Assembly: GCA_027451865.1 (NCBI GenBank)
Contig: DAIDHW010000006.1
Location: 1-64,000 of the forward strand
Origin: Leptolyngbyaceae cyanobacterium clean351
GTDB taxonomy: Bacteria > Cyanobacteriota > Cyanobacteriia > DAIDHW01
DNA: 64,000 bases
Direction: 5' to 3'
Shown: positions 25,867 through 34,110 of the stretch, piece after piece
Layout: each line of letters begins with the position of its first letter
Numbering within the stretch: position 1 is the first letter of the stretch
Made by a program: the position numbers and the translations under genes
Notes under the pieces: model-generated
Databases searched by the model: none
Seen by the model: only the letters and a program-made list of their open reading frames with translations
What the model was told of the DNA's origin: nothing

Positions 25867-27729
25867 ATGGACCAACTGCTGATCCAAACCGCTTGGTTAA
25901 TTCCCCTGTACGCCCTAGCGGGGGCACTCCTGTCCGTAATCTGGTTTCCTTCCATTACCCGGCGCACCGGGCCGCGCCCCTCAGGGTACCTCAATACCCT
26001 GATGACCCTGGTGGCCCTGGTCCATAGTCTTTTGATCCTGCCCTCGGTCTGGCAGCAACCCCAGTTTTTTGATTACCCCTGGCTGGAGGTAGCGGGGCTG
26101 CGCTTGGCCTTGCCCTTGGAGGTTTCGACGGTCACCGTCAGCGCCCTGGTACTCATCAACGGCCTCAACCTGCTCGCCCAGGTTTTTGCCATGGGTTACC
26201 TGGAATTGGACTGGGGCTGGGCTCGCTTTTTTTCAGTTATGGCCCTGTTTGAGGCCGGCATGTCCGCCCTAGTCCTGTGCGACTCTCTGTTTTTCAGTTA
26301 TATGGTCCTGGAGATCCTCACTCTGGGGACCTACCTGCTGATCGGGTTCTGGTTTAATCAGTCCCTGGTGGTCACCGGGGCCCGGGACGCCTTTTTAACC
26401 AAACGGGTGGGGGACTTGTTCTTGCTGATGGGGGTAGTGGCCCTGCTGCCCCTGGCCGGGACCTGGAACTTTCACGAGCTGGCTACTTGGGCCGCCGGGG
26501 CCCGGGTGGACCCGACCGTGATCACCCTGGTAGGCCTGGCTTTGCTCGCGGGTCCCCTAGGCAAGTGCGCTCAGTTCCCCCTCCACCTGTGGTTGGATGA
26601 GGCGATGGAGGGCCCGATTCCGGCCTCGATCCTGCGCAACTCGGTGGTGGTGACTACTGGTACTTGGGTGCTGGTGAAGATGGCACCGGTGTTGGCCCTG
26701 TCACCGGTGGTGCAGACAGCTACGGTCGCCGTAGGAGCAGCCACCGCCCTGGGAGCTACTCTCATTGCCATTGCTCAGATCGACGCCAAACGGGTCCTTT
26801 CCTACTCCGTGAGCGCTTTTATGGGCTTGACCCTAGTGGCGGTGGGCACAGGCCACCCCCAGACGGCGCTGCTAATCGTCCTCACCTACGCCCTAGGTAT
26901 GGCCTTGCTAGTGATGGCAGTGGGAGCGGTGATCTGGAACAGCATCACCCAGGACGTGACTAAGCTCGGGGGCTTGTGGTCCCGCCGGCCGGTGAGCGGC
27001 TTGGCCTTTGTAGTCGGCGCCTTAGGTCTGGTGGCCCTGCCTCCCCTAGGGGGCTTTTGGTCCCTAGGGGAACTGGTGCAGAGCCTGTGGTCTAGTGACC
27101 CCCTCGTGGCCGCCCTGGTGGTGCTAGTCAACGGCCTCACTGCCTTTAGCCTCACCCGAGCCTTTAGTTTGATCTTCCTCGGTCACCCCCAGCAGATGAC
27201 CGAGCGCTCCCCCGAAGTTCACTGGCCCATGGCCGTGCCGATGCTGGTCGGCCTCGGTCTAGTCCTGCACCTGCCCCTGGTGCTCCAGGCGGCGGGATGG
27301 TTGCCCGCGACCCTCTCCCTCACCCCCGCCTTGGCCCTCACCGGGGCTACTGGTATCGGAATCGCCGCCGGGGCCTGGGTATTCGCTCGACCGGGGGCGG
27401 CCCTGCCGGTGCGCCTAGGAGCCGTGCAGGCCTTCTTTGCCTACGACCTGTATTCGGTGAAGCTCTACCGGCTCACCGTGGTGGCGGTGGTGGGGATTAT
27501 TTCCCGGGTGGTGGACTGGTTAGACCGGAACCTAGTAGACGCCCTGGTCAATGCCCTGGGGTTATTTTCCATCATCAGTGGTCAGGGGCTGCGGTACACC
27601 ACCAATGGCCGCTTAGGGTTCTACGTCCTCACCATCATGGGCGGCTTAATTCTCCTCGGTCTCTACTTAACTTGGCCCCTATCGGGGTCCCTATGGGCTA
27701 TGGCCCCCTGGTCTCCCGTCCCGGCTTAA
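25867..27729 (+). CDS. ndhF: NDH-1 subunit NdhF of the CO2-uptake type (NdhF3/NdhF4)
   Basis: The 620-residue polytopic antiporter-like subunit has more than 14 hydrophobic helices. SYMVLEILTLGTYLLIGFW and the invariant VTGARDAFLTKRVGDLFLLMG are hallmarks of the NdhF3/F4 branch, which differs from respiratory NdhF1. KCAQFPLHLWLDEAMEGPIPASILRNS is the conserved proton-channel region. It forms part of the distal membrane arm of the thylakoid NDH-1MS complex that hydrates CO2. ndhD and a cup gene follow directly. I cannot tell F3 (inducible) from F4 (constitutive); the absence of cupS leans to F4. Confidence 0.92.
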   Translation: MDQLLIQTAWLIPLYALAGALLSVIWFPSITRRTGPRPSGYLNTLMTLVALVHSLLILPSVWQQPQFFDYPWLEVAGLRLALPLEVSTVTVSALVLINGLNLLAQVFAMGYLELDWGWARFFSVMALFEAGMSALVLCDSLFFSYMVLEILTLGTYLLIGFWFNQSLVVTGARDAFLTKRVGDLFLLMGVVALLPLAGTWNFHELATWAAGARVDPTVITLVGLALLAGPLGKCAQFPLHLWLDEAMEGPIPASILRNSVVVTTGTWVLVKMAPVLALSPVVQTATVAVGAATALGATLIAIAQIDAKRVLSYSVSAFMGLTLVAVGTGHPQTALLIVLTYALGMALLVMAVGAVIWNSITQDVTKLGGLWSRRPVSGLAFVVGALGLVALPPLGGFWSLGELVQSLWSSDPLVAALVVLVNGLTAFSLTRAFSLIFLGHPQQMTERSPEVHWPMAVPMLVGLGLVLHLPLVLQAAGWLPATLSLTPALALTGATGIGIAAGAWVFARPGAALPVRLGAVQAFFAYDLYSVKLYRLTVVAVVGIISRVVDWLDRNLVDALVNALGLFSIISGQGLRYTTNGRLGFYVLTIMGGLILLGLYLTWPLSGSLWAMAPWSPVPA

Positions 27730-27750
27730 CACTACCTACCCCTTTTCCCC

Positions 27751-29196
27751 ATGCTTACTCTTTTGATCCTCATTCCCCTAGCCGGGTCCCTGGTAGCGGC
27801 CTGGCTCCCCCGCGCCTGGGCAGTGGGTTTTGCCCTGGCCACCTGGTTTGAGAGCCTGTGGGTGCTGCAGCAATTTGACCTACACACCCCGGGACTACAG
27901 CTGCTTGAGTACCAACCCTGGCTACCCCAGCTGGGGCTCAACTACAGCCTGGGGGTAGATGGCCTATCCCTCCCCCTGGTCCTGCTGACGAGCACTATTA
28001 CCCTGCTTGTCCTGTGGGGGGCCCCCTTAAGTATCCCTCCAGAGCGCCGGCAGTTATTCAATAGCCTGGTGCTCCTCGCCACCAGCGGGGTGATGGCCTC
28101 CCTCGTGGCCCAAAATCTGCTGATGTTTCTGTTGTTCTACGAGCTAGAACTAATCCCCTTTTACCTGCTGATCGCCGTCTGGGGGGGTCAGCGCCGGGAG
28201 TACGCCGCCATGAAGTTCCTCATCTACACGGCGGTATCCGGGATTCTCATCCTGGGGGGCTTTTTGGCCCTAGGGGGGCTGAGCGGCTCGTTGAACTTTG
28301 ACTACGCCCAGATCCACCCAGAGCACCTTTCCCAACGGACCCAATTGCTGATCCTCACCCTGCTCCTGGTGGGGTTTGCCATCAAGATACCCCTGGTGCC
28401 CTTCCACACTTGGCTACCGGATGCTTATGTGGAGGCCCCGGCCCCGGTGGCCATTCTGCTAGGGGGGGTGCTGGCTAAGCTCGGCACCTACGGCCTGGTA
28501 CGCTTCGGCCTGGGGTTGTTCCCGGACACCTGGCACCTGATATCCCCGGGTCTGGCAGCGGTAGCCAGTCTGACGATCATCTTCGGGGCCCTAGCTGCCA
28601 TTGCCCAGAAGGACATTAAACGGATGGTAGCCTACAGCTCCGTCGGCCACATGGGCTACGTCCTGTTAGGGGTAGCGGCCTCTACCCCCCTAGCCCTAGT
28701 GGGGGCGGTGGCCCAGATGGTCAGCCACGGCCTAGTGTTAGCCTTCCTGTTCTACCTAGTGGGGGTGATTGAAGTTAAGGTAGGGACCCGGGAGCTAGAC
28801 GTGCTCAACGGCCTGCTTAATCCCCTGCGGGGTCTGCCCCTCACCAGTGCGATGCTGATCGCCGGAGGGATGGCCAGCGCCGGGATCCCTGGTCTGGTGG
28901 GGTTTATACCGGAATTTCTGATCTTCCAGGGGAGCTTTAGCGCCTTCCCCATCCCCACCCTCCTCGCCGTCCTTGGGACCGGTTTAACGGCAGTTTACTT
29001 TGTGATTCTGCTCAACCGCACCTGCTTTGGCAAACTCGATAACCACACCTCCTACTACCCGGCGGTTACCTGGCAAGAGCACGCCCCGGCCCTGGTTTTG
29101 ACGGGTTTAATTCTCTGGTTTGGCATCCAGCCTAGCTGGCTGGTGAGCTGGAGTGAGTCTACAACTGCTGCCCTCATTGCTGCCATCAACCTATGA
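27751..29196 (+). CDS. ndhD: NDH-1 subunit NdhD of the CO2-uptake type (NdhD3/NdhD4)
   Basis: The 481-residue membrane protein has about 14 helices. The conserved NuoM-type motifs are there: FYELELIPFYLLIAVWGGQRREYAAMKFLIYT with the key Glu, KIPLVPFHTWLPDAYVEAPAPVAILLGGVLAKLGTYGLVRF and IAQKDIKRMVAYSSVGHMG. It pumps protons next to NdhF in the CO2-uptake NDH-1 complex. It starts 21 bases after ndhF and its stop overlaps the start of the cup gene by 4 bases (ATGA). Confidence 0.94.
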   Translation: MLTLLILIPLAGSLVAAWLPRAWAVGFALATWFESLWVLQQFDLHTPGLQLLEYQPWLPQLGLNYSLGVDGLSLPLVLLTSTITLLVLWGAPLSIPPERRQLFNSLVLLATSGVMASLVAQNLLMFLLFYELELIPFYLLIAVWGGQRREYAAMKFLIYTAVSGILILGGFLALGGLSGSLNFDYAQIHPEHLSQRTQLLILTLLLVGFAIKIPLVPFHTWLPDAYVEAPAPVAILLGGVLAKLGTYGLVRFGLGLFPDTWHLISPGLAAVASLTIIFGALAAIAQKDIKRMVAYSSVGHMGYVLLGVAASTPLALVGAVAQMVSHGLVLAFLFYLVGVIEVKVGTRELDVLNGLLNPLRGLPLTSAMLIAGGMASAGIPGLVGFIPEFLIFQGSFSAFPIPTLLAVLGTGLTAVYFVILLNRTCFGKLDNHTSYYPAVTWQEHAPALVLTGLILWFGIQPSWLVSWSESTTAALIAAINL

Positions 29197-30500
29197 ACAC
29201 CACTACTCTTTTGTCCCCCTCTCGCCACCGGTTTGCCGAAGTGGTCCACCGTCTAGAAGCGGGCGGCGCCATGCTCCCGGACAGCCCCGAAAACCTGATG
29301 CAGGTGGTGGGGATCTGGAAGGCCTACGCCGTACCCATGGACTTCTACTGGCGGGACTTGCTGTACATTGCTGAGCGGGTATTCCTGGACCCCTTACCCT
29401 TCTTTAAGTACTTCCTGCCCCAGGAGTACCTGGATCTACCCAACCACTACGCCGGGGACACGGCGGACCTGCGGGTGTGGCGCGGCCCGGCTACGGCCCA
29501 CCCGGAGCTGTTGGAATTTATGCGCCGGGGAGAGACAACGGCCATGCCCCGGATCTTCCACCACTGGTGGCACGACCGGATCAACATGGAGTTTGCTGAA
29601 GAGTGTATGCGGGCGATGCTCTGGCACCGGGGGTTAAATGCCCCCTTAAATAAGTTTGACCTTTACCTTGATTCCCCCGAGTACAAGGCCAACGCCGACC
29701 GGGCGATCCGGGCCTACTTCCGGGGTAACCCCCTGATGAGTAGCCTTTATCGGGCCTTCCCGGATCTATTCCTGGAGCAGTGCCGCCAAGCCTCCTACTA
29801 CAGCAACCTAGGTCTGTTCTGGGAAATTATGGCGCCGGTGTTCTTTGAGATCTCTGACCTCTACGATGAGGGGAAAATCACCACCATCCCCGAGGCAATG
29901 AACTTCGTCTACAACGGGATTTTTGCCGTGGCCAGCCGGCCCATCTACCACCACGTGTACATCAAGGGAGAGTGCTACGAAATTATCCCCAAGTCCTGCG
30001 GCTTCAACTGGCTCCACGACGCGGCCTTACCCTACGTGGAGGCGGTGTTTTACCGGACTTCCCCCTTCCGGGGTACCAAGTCCTACAATGCCCAGGCGGG
30101 GGAGGTGCCTGGAGACCAAAAGGACTTCCACTACGGGGTCCTCTACGCCGACAAGTTCCCGGTAGGTACCGCCGGCATCCCCCCTACCCTGCTGATGCAG
30201 GACATGTATCACTTCCTCCCCCCCTACCTGCGCCAGTTCTACCTCGGTCGTTGCCGGGGAGAGGGGGATATCCTCAACCAGCTGGCGATCAGTTTCCAGC
30301 GCTCCATGTACACGGTCACCTCAGCAGTGATCCAAGCTCTGCGCCAGGTGCTCTACTATCCCCTCGATGATCCGGACCCGGCCCACCTGAAAGCTAACCG
30401 GGCCTTTTTTGAGTCCCAGCTAGACCGGTTTTGCCGTCCGGAATACGGGATGGATAAGGCAGCACGGCTAGCAGAGATTCAGACGGCGGCCTATCGGTAG
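29193..30500 (+). CDS. CO2 hydration protein (CupA/CupB, ChpY/ChpX)
   Basis: The 435-residue soluble protein starts MNTTTLLSPSRHRFAEVVHRLEAGGAMLPDSPENLMQVVGI. Long conserved blocks are typical of CupA/CupB: YAVPMDFYWRDLLYIAERVFLDPLPFFKYFLPQEYLDLPNHYAGD, FHHWWHDRINMEFAEECMRAMLWHRGLN, IYHHVYIKGECYEIIPKSCGFNWLHDAALPYVEAVFYRTSPFRG. It sits on the NdhF/NdhD tip of NDH-1MS and acts as a zinc-dependent, carbonic-anhydrase-like unit that turns CO2 into bicarbonate. Paralogue A or B cannot be fixed here. It is translationally coupled to ndhD and ends the operon. Confidence 0.93.
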   Translation: MNTTTLLSPSRHRFAEVVHRLEAGGAMLPDSPENLMQVVGIWKAYAVPMDFYWRDLLYIAERVFLDPLPFFKYFLPQEYLDLPNHYAGDTADLRVWRGPATAHPELLEFMRRGETTAMPRIFHHWWHDRINMEFAEECMRAMLWHRGLNAPLNKFDLYLDSPEYKANADRAIRAYFRGNPLMSSLYRAFPDLFLEQCRQASYYSNLGLFWEIMAPVFFEISDLYDEGKITTIPEAMNFVYNGIFAVASRPIYHHVYIKGECYEIIPKSCGFNWLHDAALPYVEAVFYRTSPFRGTKSYNAQAGEVPGDQKDFHYGVLYADKFPVGTAGIPPTLLMQDMYHFLPPYLRQFYLGRCRGEGDILNQLAISFQRSMYTVTSAVIQALRQVLYYPLDDPDPAHLKANRAFFESQLDRFCRPEYGMDKAARLAEIQTAAYR

Positions 30501-30508
30501 AAGAGCTT

Positions 30509-30528
30509 GGGGGGGGTGAGCCCCCCCG
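30509..30528 (+). terminator. GC hairpin after the CO2-uptake operon
   Basis: GGGGGGG-TGAG-CCCCCCC is a 7-bp all-GC stem with a 4-nt loop, 9 bases after the cup stop. It is followed by GGGCTTGGTAAGG without a T run. It probably ends the ndhF-ndhD-cup transcript, and it also marks the edge of the accessory island. Confidence 0.5.
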
Positions 30529-30664
30529 GGCTTGGTAAGGATTATTTGTGTAGCCAAGTTTAATATGAAACCTCAGAATTAGTAGCTACCTAGTTGGGTT
30601 TTACCTGACCAGGTAACAAGTCTGATAAGCCTCAGCCCCAGCGGCACGCCGAGAGGAAACCATT

Positions 30665-31432
30665 ATGTATAAGCTCCAGCGTTCCCCTCTAATCGCCGTA
30701 CTTGCCAAGGTCCAATTTGCCCCGGTGCTGCAAATTAAGGAAACAGTCCCAGCAATCCAGGAAGAGGTCCGCAAAAAGGGCTTTCCTCTCTTTGATGAGG
30801 AATATATCCATAATCTATCTTTGCCGGTGGCTCCAGGTGTGCGCTGGGTATTTCGCTCTCCTGACAGGCGGGAGGGCTTTGTTCTTACCCCTGAGTTTGT
30901 GGTTTTAGCAACTAATAAATACGATACATTTGCCAATTTTGAGGAAGCTTTTTTACTCATCCTTCAAATCCTCAAAGACAAAGTCCAACCACAATTAGCC
31001 CTACGGCTTGAACTGCGGTATGTAGATCTAGTAAGGGAATTAGACTCTCTGCCTGCTTGCCAGTTTGTCAAGGAACAGTTTAGAGGCCCCTCAGGAACGA
31101 TTTTTGACGGTCCTGAAACCGTGACTCACTACTCTCTAACCCAGATTCCTGCCTCAATAGGGTTACTGAACCTGAAGGTCAGTCATCACCATGATGGTAC
31201 CTATCTACCCCCGGATCTCCAAGCTGATCACGGTCTCCAGATCGACAGACCAAATCTTACTAACCAGGAAGAAGTCACAATCCTTGATATTGACCACGTC
31301 AGCGAGTTAAATCCGCCTTCACCATTTGATCCAGATGATCTAATTAATGTTTTCGATCAGCTTCATATCTCTACGGATAAGGCTTTTCAGGCAATAGTAA
31401 CTAATGAAGCACTCACATTATGTAGGAAATAG
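30665..31432 (+). CDS. TIGR04255 family protein
   Basis: The 255-residue soluble protein starts MYKLQRSPLIAVLAKVQFAPVLQIKETVPAIQEEVRKKGFP, with a GAGAGGAAA ribosome site upstream. The start PLIAVLAKVQFAPV, the middle FVVLATNKYDTFANFEEAFLLILQILKD and ALRLELRYVDLV match the sporadically distributed TIGR04255 family. Members are scattered, often on mobile or defence-linked DNA; function is unknown. The DNA is richer in A+T than the flanking core genes, which suggests transfer. The stop is 3 bases before orf128, so it is the first gene of a three-gene operon with a PIN toxin. Confidence 0.8.
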   Translation: MYKLQRSPLIAVLAKVQFAPVLQIKETVPAIQEEVRKKGFPLFDEEYIHNLSLPVAPGVRWVFRSPDRREGFVLTPEFVVLATNKYDTFANFEEAFLLILQILKDKVQPQLALRLELRYVDLVRELDSLPACQFVKEQFRGPSGTIFDGPETVTHYSLTQIPASIGLLNLKVSHHHDGTYLPPDLQADHGLQIDRPNLTNQEEVTILDIDHVSELNPPSPFDPDDLINVFDQLHISTDKAFQAIVTNEALTLCRK

Positions 31433-31435
31433 CCC

Positions 31436-31822
31436 ATGGCACCACTGACAGCTACCCCTGCCATACAGAACTCTTTTACTTTAATGGTTGTCTCCCCTAC
31501 CAGTTCTTCAACTAGTTATTCTCTTTCTTCTCTCCAACAAGTCCCCCAGTTTCCCGTCGACAGCTCCAAAGCTACTGCCTGGTTTCCGTCGCCAGTAGAA
31601 AAATGGGTAACTGATGCTGCCTTTGAGAACCCCCTTAATCAAGAAGTAATCAACGGACTACTTGAACGCCGATTACCCTCCTCTGTCATTGCTGGCAAGG
31701 GTAAAACCCTGGGTGACATTGTTAGCCCAATGATTGATGAGCAGGATTGGGAATGCCTGATTGCCACATTAGGGGGCTCCCAACCGGATTTGCAACCAAT
31801 TCCTCGTTGTCAGACTCTGTGA
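31436..31822 (+). CDS. Unknown 128-residue protein, candidate antitoxin partner of the PIN protein
   Basis: I recognise no family. The N-terminal third is rich in Ser, Thr and Pro (VVSPTSSSTSYSLSSLQQVPQF) and probably disordered. The C-terminal part (FENPLNQEVINGLLERRLPSSVIAGKGKTLGDIVSPMIDEQDWECLIATLGGS) looks folded and partly helical. It starts 3 bases after the TIGR04255 gene and its TGA overlaps the GTG of the PIN gene (GTGA). That gene order, small protein then toxin, is the usual antitoxin-toxin order, but there is no RHH, AbrB or Phd motif. The antitoxin role is inferred from position only. Confidence 0.65.
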   Translation: MAPLTATPAIQNSFTLMVVSPTSSSTSYSLSSLQQVPQFPVDSSKATAWFPSPVEKWVTDAAFENPLNQEVINGLLERRLPSSVIAGKGKTLGDIVSPMIDEQDWECLIATLGGSQPDLQPIPRCQTL

Positions 31823-32193
31823 TTTTAGTTGATACTTCGGTTTGGATTAATTATCTCTGCTCAGGGGATGCTGACCTGGCTCGTAATCTTCAAGAGAATC
31901 AGGTATTAATGCACTGGATAATTTTTGGGGAACTGGCGATGGGCAACCTCAAAGACCGCCAGTTTTTATTAGGTTTGTGGCGAAGGTTTTCGTTTATCCC
32001 TATGGCTATGGCTACCCACGACCAGGCCCTTGGTTTTGTCGAGTCCCAAAATCTGATGGGTAAAGGTATTAGCTGGATTGATGCCCATTTGCTAGTTGCC
32101 GTTTCGCTAGCTAACAGGGTTCGGCTATGGACTCGTGATAAACGTCTCAGGATCGTCGCTGAAAGTCTGGGCTTTACTGTTCCGTTGCCATGA
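31819..32193 (+). CDS. PIN-domain ribonuclease, VapC-like toxin
   Basis: The start is chosen at GTG 31819, which overlaps the orf128 stop and gives VILVDTSVWINYL, the normal N-terminus of VapC, for 124 residues. The longer ATG in the ORF track adds 24 residues that are read out of frame from orf128. All four PIN acids are there: D5 (LVDTSVW), E38 (FGELAMG), D88 (SWIDAHLL) and D107 (TRDKRL). The enzyme should be an active Mg-dependent RNase that cuts tRNA or rRNA. It is the last gene of TIGR04255-orf128-PIN. No conventional VapB is present. Confidence 0.85.
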   Translation: MILVDTSVWINYLCSGDADLARNLQENQVLMHWIIFGELAMGNLKDRQFLLGLWRRFSFIPMAMATHDQALGFVESQNLMGKGISWIDAHLLVAVSLANRVRLWTRDKRLRIVAESLGFTVPLP

Positions 32194-32372
32194 TTGGGGT
32201 TGGATGGTAGGTGCCCCCAGAAGGCTGCCAAAATAAGAAATCAGGTACTAAACTAGCAATAGCCCAAGTAGACAGCTGAATCACTGACATCCCCTGGAGA
32301 TCGCGGGGGTTGCCAGTTGCTTCTAGTGAACGGCTACCTGGCCCCTAGATAATGTGGGAGGAACTATTGAGT

Positions 32373-33908
32373 ATGTCTGACAACTGCCCCCAGGCCCTGA
32401 GACCGGTTTATGCAACCAAAGACATCAATGAACCCATCCTCCTTTACGAAGGAGACCTAGAAATTGAGCAGGGTGATAATCGGCTCCAGGGCTGCGGAAA
32501 ATTGGAGTTTGACTGGCTCCCAAATCCTATGGTTAGGTTTACGTTTGAGGTTGAATGTGGTCTCGATTTTCAAGGCTCTCCAAGTTATAAGGCAAAATGT
32601 GTGGCTGTTGAATGTGGTCTCGATTTTCAAGGCTCTCCAAGTTATAAGGCAAAATGTGTGGCTGCTGATGGCTCACAAGCTGATCTTCAACTCGGCAAGA
32701 AAGCCACATTGAGATCACCGGACAAGTCTATTTCTGCAGAAGTGAATTTATCAGGACTTGCTCTCGATCCTCTTAGGGGGATAACAGAATTTGGAGGTTA
32801 TGCACTTAAGCCAATTTATGTCGGCCGCGCAGAAGATTTATCCTATATCTTGTTTCATGTTGTCAATTTTTATGATTTCCCTCAAAGAACTGAACTGGGA
32901 GACGGTATCTGGAAAATAACTCTAGACCGGGTAAAAAATGCCTATGAACTAATCCAATCCCTCAAGCAAAAGAGCGGTTTTGCCATCACCTACGTCGGTA
33001 AACTAGAAAGGTCTGATGGCCAAAAGTTTACGGGTGAGGAAGCTGTTAAGTTTCTGGATATTTGTTTTAACTTCTTGTCATTCGCCAGTGGTTTTCGGGT
33101 ACCTATCATCCTCCTGGTTGGTTATGATGCTTCTGGTCAGAAAGCTTGGGAATACTGGAGTGAGCGGATAGGAACCCCCTGGCGTCCGGTGATTAGCTGG
33201 TTCCCTAAGACTGAAAGTCAAGCACTGGCCGACCTATTCCCCGGATTCTTAAGGTGGCATCAAGACCCAGCCTGGAGTGAGCATGCACTTTTTATTTTGA
33301 ATTGTCATCTTGAGGCTAATCTCTGTGCAGGAATGATACAGGGATCCATAGTTCTTGTACAGATAGCCTTGGAGTCAATTGCTTGGATCGTCCTGGTTAA
33401 GCAGAATAAAACCATAAGTTCTGAAGGGTTCGAGAGGCTCTCCGCATCCGATAAACTCCGCCTCTTGCTGGCAAATTACCGTATTCCCCTGGAAATCCCC
33501 TCCGAATGTCAACCCCGCTCGCATGAGCCATCACTAGCTGAGAAAATCCAACAAAATGAGCCAAGACCAAAACTACTTAAGTACCTCAATGAGTTAAATC
33601 AGAGGCAGAACTGTAAGTGGACTGATGCCCCCTACGCCCTGACCGACTTCCGCAACGACGTTACCCACCCCAGATCTAAAATTCCCCGAGAGCCTGCCGA
33701 CCTGGTTAGGAATGCGTGGTCTGATGCCTATTGGATGTACCTATGGTACCTAGATCTGGTCTTGTTAGCTCTATTCCAATACAAGGGGCATTATATAAGT
33801 CGCCTCCCGCAATATAGAGATGACTCGACAATACCCCGACAGACTGGTGAGCCAGATATTGTTCCTTGGATGGAACCCCAACCAGGGTTTTGCAGTACCG
33901 GATTATAA
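32373..33908 (+). CDS. Large HEPN-type protein, candidate RNase
   Basis: GGAGG lies 11 bases before the ATG at 32373, giving 511 residues. The N-terminal half is beta-rich and contains a perfect 19-residue tandem repeat (VECGLDFQGSPSYKAKCVA twice). The C-terminal half is helical and ends with TDFRNDVTHPRSK, where R427-N-D-V-T-H432 is the Rx4H catalytic signature of HEPN RNases. This layout, an N-terminal sensor-like domain plus a C-terminal HEPN, recalls ApeA-type single-gene antiphage proteins, but I cannot confirm family membership. The DNA is AT-richer than its flanks. It stands alone, 180 bases after the PIN operon. Confidence 0.7.
   Translation: MSDNCPQALRPVYATKDINEPILLYEGDLEIEQGDNRLQGCGKLEFDWLPNPMVRFTFEVECGLDFQGSPSYKAKCVAVECGLDFQGSPSYKAKCVAADGSQADLQLGKKATLRSPDKSISAEVNLSGLALDPLRGITEFGGYALKPIYVGRAEDLSYILFHVVNFYDFPQRTELGDGIWKITLDRVKNAYELIQSLKQKSGFAITYVGKLERSDGQKFTGEEAVKFLDICFNFLSFASGFRVPIILLVGYDASGQKAWEYWSERIGTPWRPVISWFPKTESQALADLFPGFLRWHQDPAWSEHALFILNCHLEANLCAGMIQGSIVLVQIALESIAWIVLVKQNKTISSEGFERLSASDKLRLLLANYRIPLEIPSECQPRSHEPSLAEKIQQNEPRPKLLKYLNELNQRQNCKWTDAPYALTDFRNDVTHPRSKIPREPADLVRNAWSDAYWMYLWYLDLVLLALFQYKGHYISRLPQYRDDSTIPRQTGEPDIVPWMEPQPGFCSTGL
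32550..32663 (+). repeat. Exact 57-bp tandem duplication inside the HEPN gene
   Basis: Bases 32550-32606 and 32607-32663 are identical by eye. The unit is a multiple of three, so the frame is kept and 19 residues are duplicated. Perfect identity, including third codon positions, points to a very recent slippage or unequal crossover event, or to an assembly artefact. Confidence 0.92.
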
Positions 33909-34110
33909 GTAGCCCTTGATTTCTAAGGCTTGCTTCTACATCCTCTAACCCTGGATACTTCATCAACAATCCTGCAAACCCTGGTGAGGGAGGGTCACCG
34001 CCCCCAAACCCCTCAGGATTATCCCCCCTTAACCCTAGCTTCCTAGCCCCCGTTAGCCCCCAGGAGCTGAGTGGTCGAGGAACCCCTAGAGGAGCTCAAC
34101 ATCCAAGCCT

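Noticed and set aside
31747-31818. Longer start for the PIN toxin (MGMPDCHIRG)
   Set aside because: It reads orf128 in another frame; the GTG at 31819 gives the normal VapC start VILVDTSVW and the usual stop-start overlap.
32464-32712. Plus-strand ORF of 82 residues inside the HEPN gene
   Set aside because: It is a shadow created by the 57-bp duplication and has no independent support.
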